A stretch of DNA of 21,471 bases, taken from Elysia marginata. Taxonomy: Eukaryota > Mollusca > Gastropoda > Plakobranchidae. The notes below the pieces were generated by a model. It searched no databases, was not told the DNA's origin, and saw nothing but the letters and a program-made list of their open reading frames with translations. Positions within the stretch are counted from its first letter, which is position 1. Each line of letters opens with the position of its first letter. A program made the position numbers and the translations under genes. This document shows, piece by piece, positions 9,501-18,154 of the stretch. The stretch is taken from assembly GCA_019649035.1 (NCBI GenBank), contig BMAT01002812.1, positions 513,568 through 535,038 of the forward strand, read 5' to 3'.

Positions 9501-9568
9501 TGGAGCATAGAGATCAGTGGTGCACACAGTGCAAATGGAAAAAAGCTTGTACAAGATTTGTGGATTGA
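6355..9568 (+). CDS. ZNF704: ZNF704/ZNF395/SLC2A4RG (Glut4EF)-family transcription factor, C-terminal four exons
   Basis: Joining 6355-6452, 7303-7768, 8634-8798 and 9335-9568 gives 963 nt, an uninterrupted frame of 320 residues plus TGA; every junction is GT-AG. Visible order: a C2H2 finger (C8-x4-C13-x12-H26-x4-H31), an acidic stretch ending EEEFHYTEV (residues 44-52), a Ser/Pro/Gly/His-rich linker, a DYQRK segment, a SLSWQ motif, and a C-terminal C-clamp (Cys 293, 306, 309, 315) ending KKACTRFVD. This finger / YTE box / SxSWQ / C-clamp order is that of human ZNF704, ZNF395 and SLC2A4RG and of Drosophila Glut4EF. Family members are nuclear DNA-binding proteins, some reported to bind GC-rich GCCGGCG-type sites through the C-clamp. 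Vertebrate members extend well N-terminal of the finger, and exon 6355 starts in phase 0 with no Met, so 5' exons are missing. Invertebrates may carry a single family member, so the paralogue symbol is approximate; the family call is firm. Confidence 0.9.
6453..7302 (+). other. Intron (phase 2) after the zinc-finger exon
   Basis: An 850-bp GT-AG intron. It begins GTAGGT, and a GA/GACA compound microsatellite lies 30 bp after the donor. The rest is AT-rich with no coding signal. Confidence 0.85.
6483..6558. repeat. Compound (GA)n(GACA)n microsatellite
   Basis: About 28 bp of GA then about 44 bp of GACA, 30 bp after the donor of the zinc-finger exon. The - strand frame across it (Ser/Val/Cys/Leu repeats) is an artefact. 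Confidence 0.95.
7303..7768 (+). CDS. ZNF704: Exon encoding the acidic YTE box and Ser/Pro-rich linker
   Basis: The acceptor is TTGTTTTTACAG at 7302; the donor is AAG|GTGTGT at 7769. The exon is 466 nt, enters with one base completing Asp and leaves in phase 0. The first residues are [19 protein letters not shown], matching the conserved acidic segment that follows the finger in this family. The rest is low-complexity (Ser, Pro, Gly, His, Ala), probably disordered, and ends FDHDYQRK, resembling the D-H-x-Y-Q segment of vertebrate members. The frame stays open past the donor to a stop at 7877-7879, so retention of this intron would add an unrelated tail of about 37 residues. Confidence 0.88.
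7769..8633 (+). other. Intron (phase 0), linker exons
   Basis: An 865-bp GT-AG intron. It includes a degenerate ATC/ATT trinucleotide-rich stretch at about 7905-7978 and T-rich runs near 8084-8108. No further exon was seen. Confidence 0.82.
8634..8798 (+). CDS. ZNF704: Linker exon with SLSWQ motif
   Basis: The acceptor is TTTCTCCACCAG at 8633; the donor is ATG|GTAAGT at 8799, a perfect consensus. It is 165 nt, 55 codons, phase 0 at both ends, starting [10 protein letters not shown] and ending SSSPAGNM. It contains [18 protein letters not shown]; the SxSWQ core recurs at the same place in vertebrate ZNF704. It has no in-frame stop. A longer ATG-initiated frame over the same bases (8617-8802) is out of register with both neighbours. 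The exon could be skipped without a frameshift, so isoforms are possible. Confidence 0.82.
8799..9334 (+). other. Intron (phase 0) before the C-clamp exon
   Basis: A 536-bp GT-AG intron, AT-rich, with no other feature seen. A 61-codon ATG frame at 9064-9249 has no recognisable content. Confidence 0.82.
9335..9568 (+). CDS. ZNF704: Terminal coding exon encoding the C-clamp
   Basis: The acceptor is CCCCGTTTTCAG at 9334; the frame enters in phase 0 and stops at TGA 9566-9568 (77 residues). After a basic linker ([11 protein letters not shown]) comes [17 protein letters not shown] followed by KWKKAC, a C-x12-C-x2-C-x5-C C-clamp, the DNA-binding signature shared with TCF/Pangolin and the HDBP/Glut4EF group. 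The protein ends RFVD, as members of the family end RFID. This is the strongest single family marker in the window. All four Cys are intact. Confidence 0.93.
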   Translation: MSPPQRPNKLTPHERLMQHQAQSPKSSVSPSTFKAAPGHHRRPRSEVRKCRKVYGMEHRDQWCTQCKWKKACTRFVD

Positions 9569-10893
9569 ATTACCACCAAGACCATCAGAAAAGCTAGATG
9601 AGAATCTTCATCGATAGGTTTGGGAAAACGAAACTAAAGAAAGCTAGATTCCTGAGTCCTTCTTACTGAGGTTACACGGAAACCTTGGAGACAAAAGAAG
9701 CATTAAGCAGATTCCTTATGCAAACGAGGACATAATTACATATACTCTGATCGTGGGTTTTTCCTGTATAGTCCTCAGCCCTTCAAGAGGTATGGAAAAT
9801 AAGTTTCACATCAAGAAATCGTTTCTTGAAGCAATTCTTTGAAAGCAAAGCATATAGACATCAGTTACGCAGCACTAGGGACAGCAAAAAATGATTTGAT
9901 TTGACTGATACTGTATCTAAACACTATCTGTATTTTCTATTTTACTTTTACTGTTAGTATGTGCAACTTCTCTTTTTCTTTTTTAAAAAATTTAACTTAA
10001 TTAAAAAATCTCAATGTTCAAACTTATTTCACAAATAATTAATCCTAATTTGGAATTCGGAGTCAAAGGACTCTTTAAGATTTGTTGAGCAAAGCATATG
10101 GAGCTTTAAAAAAAGACTACCTATTCTGACTGATTCATTGTTTAATTGCTTGACAAAATAATGCTCAATCACACAAAGTTTACTGCGCTCAAGCTTCAGA
10201 TTTAACATGGTATTCAATCGCTTTTTTAGCGGAATTTCAGGTTGCTTTGTGAAAAATAGACAGAGTAGGTGACTGTGTCGTTTGAGGAAGGATCAAGACA
10301 CTCTAGGGAATTTCTCACAAGAGTAAAGGGAGAAAGCATTGCAGCTTTTTTTTTTGAAGGGTCGACAGACTTATTGTGCTCTGCATCATCAACTATAGAG
10401 AAGAGAAAATGCAATTCTTGGAGCACAGGGGTGTTTAGAAGAGGTGGAAAAACAAAACTGTAACCTACTCTTTTAAGTTAAGTGGTATACTCCATTGAGT
10501 TTGGGTATAGTTCTTTACAATATACCTGATCACTGTAAATAATGCAAAGTTTAATTAAGCGTCAATTCAATTATTAATAAAAAAAAGGCCAAAGAAGGAT
10601 ATAAAAAGGTTGGAAATATTAAAAGATCCATAAAATATTGGTATAAATGAAATAAAGGATTCCCTTGATATTCCCTGAATTTTAATAGAAGGGAAAAGGC
10701 TAGTTTTATAAACCTGAAGTGACCCTTCACTTGAAAAATAAATTTGATGTGCAGTTTCCAATCATCTTGTCTGCAATTCACTTCTACAGTCCCCTTATAT
10801 AGCAATACTAAACAAAACAAAAGCAATGGTGCAAGGGTAATGTAATTATACTGTGTATTAAAAAAACCAACTTCTACCTGCAGCTATCTTGTA

Positions 10894-10914
10894 AATAAAT
10901 ATACTGAAAATAAA
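10894..10914 (+). terminator. Paired AATAAA signals, candidate proximal poly(A) site
   Basis: AATAAA at 10894-10899 and 10909-10914, about 1.3 kb after the stop codon of the zinc-finger gene. No clear GT-rich downstream element was seen, so this is one candidate among many. Confidence 0.25.
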
Positions 10915-13360
10915 GATTCTTGAATTGATTTCTTTTCCTTATCCCCCCTTCCCCCCCAAAGACACTGATATCACTACCCAGAACTCTGAGCTTTCTTAAT
11001 TTCTTCATTGTGAAGATAGGCAACTGCAAGACTTTGTTTTAAGTCATACATAGCGGAAAGAATTGCAATTGAGCGTGTGTACACAACTATTCTAGGTTTG
11101 TGCGTTATCAAAAGTGCAAAGAAATGCATAACTGTACCGTGTCATTGTAGTGTCTTTTTTTCTGTAAAAATTTTTCAAGCATATACATGTATACTTAAAT
11201 CAGGATTCATAACTCAACACAAGCTTCAACAATTTGTGATCGCCCATGAAATGAATCAATATGTAAATAAAGAAATGAACAGTTACATTGCAGAAACAGT
11301 CATTTCATTACCATGATAGAGACTGTTAGCTTAAACTGAGTGAGTTAAGTATTTGTAAAGGATGAGCTCACTGCGTGAGACTTCATATCATAATTCATTC
11401 ATCACATGAGTAATATATAACTAATAAAAGTGAATTTTGAGTACCCGGTAGTGTATAATCTATGAGAAATCTTTGCTGACCATTGTACACAAATGAGTTT
11501 TTCTTCATCTACCCTGAAAACCTTAAAAAGTATGAAAATGGTTTAATTTATGTGACACCATGTTACATGGTTGCAGTTAAATTTAGTTGTAGGAGGTGTT
11601 TACTTGAAAGTTGTCCCTCCTAATTAATAGCCTGAATTTGAGATACAATCATCAGGCAAAAAAATCTTACAATTTTTGTTTCCTTAAGGGTGCCTGGATA
11701 CAAATACAAAACAAATGTGCTCCTGAAATTCTCTTATTATATAATGTTTGCCTCAACTGCCTTAAAATGAGCATTACCATTTTGAATATTTAAAAGCATG
11801 ACAATTTAAACAATAGCAAAAAGTATCCCTTTGATTTTCAAAAGGCAGCTTTGCTCTCAAAAGACAATATTATTTGTTCATGATTTGTTTACCAACTGTA
11901 TATTTCAAACTCCAATGTAAAGAAGCATGACAAAAGTGACTGAGTTTAAATCACAACCCAACTGATTCCAGCAAACCAATGCAAAAAATTTTTTTTGGGC
12001 GTAATATCCACAAAACAAGATGTCATCATTGTGGTTGCATATGTCTTGCTTCAAGGGCGAATGAGTGATAAGTCAGAGATTGTGATTTTGAGAAAATGCC
12101 ATTGAAGGGTTTTATTTTTTCCTTTTTTCATAACAAAAGTTTTAATAGCTTTCCAAAAAATATTGATATTTTGATGACATTCAGACAAAATTTAGAAGTT
12201 GAGAAAAATGTCTTGTTCAAAAGAGCAACGCCTTTGATAGTTAAAATGGCGATACCGGACTCATTCACCCTGGGAAGGAGACTTATGTAAAAATGTCATA
12301 CATGTCTGTATTCATTCTTATGATGGATTACTGCATCTTTGTATGTATGCTCATGTTTTGGTGAAGACCATCTGTTAACCAGATTGTCATGTATTCAATC
12401 ATTCTAATGTCTATGATTTATGATAACATCAGCTTTCTTTCACGCATAACTATTTATGTTTAAAGTTTGGTGGATTTGAGGATTTTACCCAGCACATTGA
12501 ACCCGTAGTAAAAGTGCCAAGTCCAAATAAAATTTTCAAAGTAGTTTTTCAATAAGGAAAGATAGGAAGAACGAACCCAGTGTATAAACATATGAAATGA
12601 TGTACTTTTACTGCGTTAGTGTGACGGGCAAAAATATGAACTGATTTAACATGGGGCAAGCTATAACAATGTTTCTAAATTCTGTTGCGGGTTTTGTTAA
12701 TTTAAAAAAGAGAAAAGCATTAAAGTACATTTTTTTCTGACTTTTCATAAGGTGGCATGCAAATGTCCAGATCTTCCCATTGAGTTATGGAAAACTAGTA
12801 ACCTTTTTTGCAGACTTTTAATTTATGAACTATTGATTAATTAAGCGCCTGATTTTTTAAAATCTCTATGTCGTATGTGGAATGTTAAGCACTATAGTAT
12901 AAGCTTTTTTTTTTAACGAGGGAAAAAGGGGTTCAAGGGTTTGTTGTTAACTGGATAGAGTTTTCATTATTTTATAGCTATGATTGTATTTATAATTGAA
13001 CAGGTCTAGCTTGTTTCTGCCCTCAGCTTTACACTGAGACATCCATTTGTAATAGTGCTATTGAAAATATTGAAAAGACCAAGAAAAAAAATTAATTGAC
13101 AGTGTATAAAAAAATATTTTTTAAATATGTTTCATGATAGGGAGCTTCTTTGTTGAACTTTTCCAGATTACATTGCATAAAGTGTTTATGTGCTATCTAA
13201 AATGTAAATATGTACAGTTCTTTTTGGAAAGTAAACAAAACTGAAGACAGAAAAAATATGAAAAAAAAAAAATTTTTAACGTTGATTTGATTTTTAAATG
13301 AATCGGGCTGTGACTTTTTTCCAAAGAGGAGTTTTACATCCCGTCATTGCATTTTTGAAC

Positions 13361-13475
13361 TCCCTGGTATTGAAAATAAAAAGTAGATTTGAATTTAAAT
13401 TGATGTGCATTGTAGGCTTATAAAATTCCCTGTTATTCAAAATAAAAAAGTAGACTTGAGTTTTAACTAAGATGA
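13361..13475. repeat. Two-copy tandem duplication, 66-bp period
   Basis: TCCCTGGTATTGAAAATAAA at 13361 recurs as TCCCTGTTATTCAAAATAAA at 13427, both followed by AAAGTAGAYTTGARTTT-type sequence. Confidence 0.7.
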
Positions 13476-14536
13476 TAGTATCTTTTTTTAATTACAGAGA
13501 TGCATTAAGTCTTTTCAGAGTTTCTTTAGCAACAGCCTAAAAACTGTATAAGCTTCTGTAGAAGTAGAAATACTTTGTATAATGAATAGAGTTATAAATG
13601 TCATCTCAAAATCTAAAAATAAAATTCGAAAATACATCAAAGATTTTCCTAGCAAGCAAATACTTTAAAATCAGATTTGCAATTTCATAAAAAGTTTGAT
13701 AAAAAAATAAACAGTATAAGGCCAATGCAGTTTTTTTTTTTAAATTAAAAATTTAGAATTTATTGTGGGTTCTTTTTTTCACTATGCTCTAATCAACAGG
13801 TATACACTATCTACCTTCATTGAGCGGGCTGAAAAGCATTGAACTGTATCTGAGGCTGTTTGCAAACAGCTGTCAATCTGCCCTGTCATGATGAATAACC
13901 TATTTTCCAGAAATAACCTAAAGATAATATAAATAAAACTTTAAGAAAGATTTGATATTAATATATCTGGTAAATAACACTAAAATGCATTGTAATAAAT
14001 TTTGAATTGATTAAAATATATACTAAAAGGGATTTAAAATGGTAACGTTTAAAATCTGCCATTTGTGATACAGGATAAGTTTGTTATGAGTCGTAAGCGA
14101 CAGTTTCTAAATTTTGGTTTTCTTTCATTTCTTAGAATCTGGTAAGACGAAACTTACAACTATACAAAATGATGTGTTTTTAAAAGGTTTAATATAAACG
14201 CAAGTTTTCCTTGCTAAATTTTATATTTGTGTGTATCCCGCATAAGAAAACAGTTTCATGATCTTTTGTCACAGTGTCAGTCATAAATATAATTGATAGC
14301 TGTATTTATCGATTATCCCACATTCTTGATTTTTTTAATAAACAAAAGAAGGCCAAGATACAAGTAACTTGCATTCTCAATGCCCACCTAAATCAAAACA
14401 AGCGAAAAGTCAGCTTTACCAAAACCGGTGATTTTACTTAAACATGATAGATCTGTAACTTACAGCTAGCAAATTCTGTAAAACTATTACAAAGATAAAA
14501 GTTTTAGCTGGCCACAGTCTTGAACATTTATAAACA

Positions 14537-14964
14537 CAGTGGACCTTGGATCTAATAAACTTTGCGGGAAAATATAGAAAGTATGTTGAAGCCATGGTTT
14601 GTTGAAAATAAATCAAAGAGGAACATTATACATTATTTATCGACATTGAAACCTTATAAATGTTATAATAAAACCAGAAAAATTAGACCATACACTGTGG
14701 TAAGGGTTTTTGCATCACTAGCCGCATTCAGTTTCGTAGATAAAGTTAACAACATGCCAGTTTGGCTTTGCTGGCTAAAAATACTAACCATTAGTTTCAG
14801 TTTCACTTCTACGTTCTAGTTTGTTGAAAACAAGGTGAGTCTGAAATTGTTAAAAACAAGGATATTCAGTAAGCTTAAAGAAGAGAAAGAAATCGGGACT
14901 TTATTTCAGTTTGTTGCACGCAAGGCTTTGTTGAGTTCAAGGTTGGTGGATCAGAGGTCCACTG
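14537..14964. mobile_element. 428-bp non-autonomous element with CAGTGGACCT inverted repeats
   Basis: The left end CAGTGGACCTTGGATC and the right end (reverse complement CAGTGGACCTCTGATC) match at 14 of 16 positions, with weaker similarity continuing to about 28 bp. TA follows the right end (14965-14966); the left flank is CA, a possible mutated TA. The interior repeats TTTGTTG...CAAGG-type motifs (near 14599, 14820, 14851, 14911, 14929). There is no transposase; two short frames inside look incidental. The ends resemble pogo/Tc1-mariner-type elements. Confidence 0.6.
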
Positions 14965-15108
14965 TAGACTTTATAAGCTGTTGCTTTAAAAATTCTACAG
15001 AGATCCTGTACAGAAAGTTCTTATGTTTATTTCTGTTTGTGAATATTTACTCGGTAGTTCAAGTCTAATAACTTCTTTTCTACCTCAGGTCAGTGGATAT
15101 TTTAAAAA

Positions 15109-15128
15109 AAGAACTACATGTAGTTCTT
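15109..15128. repeat. 20-bp perfect palindrome
   Basis: AAGAACTACATGTAGTTCTT, perfectly self-complementary with no spacer, set in A-rich sequence. Confidence 0.9.
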
Positions 15129-16452
15129 AAATAAAATCTAAATTTATTTTGTATGTTTAACAAATATTAGTTTAAATCCATACTCTTACACATTTAAAAT
15201 ACTTGGGTTTTTTCCACGTGTCTGTCTACATGTAATTTATACTGTCAAAGTATTTTATGTTTTCCATGGAGTTAAGACGATTTCATACAATCTTTAACAT
15301 TCAACAGCTCTGAAACTTTTACTATTGAAAAAAAAAACAAGCAAACAAATATCTTTTGAGTGTTAAAATACTAACAAATAATTCATTTGGAGTGAATGTT
15401 CGAACTTGCTCCTTCAAAGATGCACAATAGCTTCCTTCTTGTCTTTCAGAAGAAATGTGGCAGCCAGCAATATTATCTCTGTAAAAAGTGTCTAGAGGAG
15501 ACAACATTAATTTTATGTACAGTAATTGGAATATTTTGAAAAATGTGCTGTAAGCTCAGTTCTTTTTTTCTTCATTCAATATGTGATAAATATTACATAG
15601 TGTGTAACAAGAGAAAATTTCAAATATATATCTACTTTGAATTCGTTTTTCAAACAGTTATAGCATGCCATTTTTTTTTCACTATCAATTGAAATTTGTC
15701 AAACTAAAGAGATACAATTCTGAACTGTACATATCTGTGTTTCAACATCCTGATTGTTTCTTTTTTTTTTTTTATTGATTTTTATGTAGGGCCTTCTCAT
15801 TTTGTGTAAATTGAAATTCAGAGCATCATTATTAATATGACAAAGAAAACTTAATGTTTGGGCTCGGAGTTTTTAGGGCTATTAATAAAAAATTATTACT
15901 ATTAGTACTAACCTACAGATCTCAACCAGGGGTAAAGAAATTACAACTTTTTTTTCATGTCACTGAAGGTGTGATTCTCTAAAAATGTTGTCCACTGTTC
16001 TTTAAACATTTTTTTTTCATGTATTGAATTTTCATTTTTGTCCTCTTCATTTTGTGTAAAAATTGGTATTATTTTATTTAAAAAAGCAATTATTTATGGA
16101 TAGAAAAAAACAATTAAGGCAGTTTGGCTTTCAAAACAAAATAAGAGAAAGATAGCATTGCCTTTGCTGAAAGGTTAAGTTTAAGTAAAGTATATTAGTT
16201 TCCTAATTTTTTGTTTGTGTAAGTGTAAACTTCTACATAACACTTTGTGTATATTTTCAAGCTGCATGTATGTCATGCAATGATGATACCAGATATATTA
16301 AAAAAATGCCCCCCTTTTGTGACTTTTTTTTTCATACTTGCCATGTAGGCCTGGCTTTTTTTTAATCTGTCTTAATTGTTCATTTTGTATCATTTTTTTT
16401 CTTTAGTTGTTTGCAATAGATACATTTAGATGTATTTTTAAGATATTTTCTT

Positions 16453-16490
16453 CTTCTTTACTGTTCTAATTTTTTTCTTCTTTACTGTTC
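16453..16490. repeat. Short direct repeat, 24-bp spacing
   Basis: CTTCTTTACTGTTC at 16453-16466 recurs exactly at 16477-16490 within T-rich sequence. Confidence 0.85.
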
Positions 16491-17654
16491 CAACAATTGC
16501 TTATGGCCATAATGATACATAACCTTAAGAGTATCTGTGAAAACAGCTGCTATCACAGTGATATGATTTTCCACATAACATACGATAATGATGATGACCA
16601 TTCTTATTTACACATGTGCATTATCTTAGTCCTCATATACATACAGCCTACTCTACTTGTACAAACTGAAATTATGTGTACATATGACTCTGAGCATACT
16701 GAGCATATTAAAAGATCTTTATCAAAATTCATTATGCTTGGTGTGTTTTATTTACATATGTTTTTTACAGAGTTGAAATGAATTATAGTTTGGCCAGTTT
16801 AACCATTGATAATTATCAAAATTTTCTTGGATCACACTGTATATTCAGATTACCAATTCTAAATTTTCTCTGTAGTGTATACGAACAATCCGATTTTTCT
16901 GTTAGTTCAAAGTTAAATTGTGTTGCCATGCAGACCAATATAGTCAAACTGAACTGCACATTTCTTTTTCTTTCTTTTTTTTTTTGATTAAAAAATTAAT
17001 AATGTTTATAGCTATTATGAAGACTAAAATTTTTTTTTCCTGATAAAATTAATATGTCAGTACTTTTGAGTTGACACAGTTGAACTTCACAATGTTACAT
17101 TTAAAATTAAACTGTGGAGAATAAATTTTTTTGGAATAAAAAAGTGCACAAGTGAATATAAGGACTGGATACAAAAAGGAATCATGACCCTCTGACTAGC
17201 CCTTAAGTTGTACATATTTCTCCAACATTATGATCCATGCAAAGGAAAGTGGCAATTCAGTTTAAAAGGTTAGGCAAGCTCCTTTGACTTATGTATAAAG
17301 CTTTAGTTTGAGCTGTAATAAGAGGGAATCCCAGACTGATTTACTGGTTGAACAGTATGTATAAAAATAGGATGTATCTAAAAATATCAGCTAGACAAAT
17401 ATACTGGTCTTGCGGGTTCAAAGGATTAAAAAGCCTGAGTATTGAATCTCACAAACTCTAAAAACTTTTGGATACATCAATTAAAAATGCTTCTTTAAGG
17501 TTTTGATTAAATTAAAAAAAAAGGGTTTTCTGCCTTATTTAAACCACAGAACACTAAACATGTTTAATATAGATAAGATAGGGAGTAGAAAATCATACAA
17601 AATTCAAGGGTTTTCAACAAAATGAAGCATCTCCAACAATGTATAAAGCTTATG

Positions 17655-17660
17655 TTTATT
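17655..17660 (-). terminator. LIPT1 polyadenylation signal
   Basis: AATAAA on the - strand (TTTATT on +), about 60 nt after the LIPT1 stop codon. It is the nearest canonical hexamer, which suggests a short 3' UTR ending near 17635. Confidence 0.5.
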
Positions 17661-17719
17661 GCACCTTTTTAATAGGTTGTACAAAAATGTATATACCTAA
17701 ATACTAAAACTCTGAGCTA

Positions 17720-18154
17720 TCATAAAAAGTCTAGACATGACAAAATACATTGTAAAACCCATCTTGCCTCACGGACATGCTGGTTTTGCTTGTCAGTAGA
17801 TTCAGAAAAACAATAGCAGAATTTGTTTTCAAAGTCTTTCAGGCTGTCATGCTTCAAAGGAAAACCTAAATTCTCCACACAAAATTGATTGATGAGACAA
17901 CCTAATTGTTCCAGTTCTGGGTTATCCAACTTGACTTCTAATGCATTCAGAGCTCCTTTGCTGACTGTTAGTTTCACTTTCACCGAGTAGGGATGAGATT
18001 TAAAATTTTGGTCAGTGAAGTTTCTTTCTATTGAAAAATCTGGTGACTTTCCAAACCGCCAATCCCATGTACGTAGCCTGGAAGCCAAGTCAGAGACTCC
18101 AGGGAATTCTTCCTCACACAACGGGTTTATGTAGCGAAACGTTTCTGGAGTAAC
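17720..18154 (-). CDS. LIPT1: Terminal LIPT1 coding exon (accessory domain)
   Basis: Acceptor CCTTTTCTCCACAG (exon begins 18154); the frame enters in phase 0 and stops at TGA (17722-17720), 144 residues. It starts VTPETFRYINPLCEEEFPGV and contains LRTWDWRFGKSPDFSIER, the W-x-W-x-x-G-x-(S/T)-P-x-F signature of the C-terminal lipoate-ligase domain. The remainder (KVKLTVSKGALNALEVKLDN) fits the beta-rich accessory domain. The protein ends CLDFL. Confidence 0.92.
   Translation of the reverse strand, partial: VTPETFRYINPLCEEEFPGVSDLASRLRTWDWRFGKSPDFSIERNFTDQNFKSHPYSVKVKLTVSKGALNALEVKLDNPELEQLGCLINQFCVENLGFPLKHDSLKDFENKFCYCFSESTDKQNQHVREARWVLQCILSCLDFL

Larger units (their letters stand above)
9569..17654 (+). 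other. Long AT-rich region: 3' UTR of the zinc-finger gene plus intergenic DNA
   Basis: About 8.1 kb with no exon I can support on either strand. Many AATAAA hexamers occur on the + strand (10894 and 10909 are the first close pair; others near 12524, 13931 and 17136), so the transcript end cannot be fixed. Vertebrate members of this family have long 3' UTRs, so much of the stretch could be transcribed. Embedded items listed separately: a 428-bp TIR element, a 66-bp tandem duplication, a 20-bp palindrome, and several TGTANATA motifs. Confidence 0.5.

Noticed and set aside
10029-10826. Several - strand frames of 62-91 codons downstream of the zinc-finger gene
   Set aside because: Phe/Leu/Ile-rich translations of AT-rich sequence with no domain or splice structure.
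14562-15068. Two + strand frames of 77-85 codons
   Set aside because: Most of their length lies inside the 428-bp TIR element; no transposase-like residues were recognised.
16497-16987. Adjacent + strand frames of 94 and 69 codons
   Set aside because: Composition is that of AT-rich non-coding DNA, with no recognised domain and no flanking signals.
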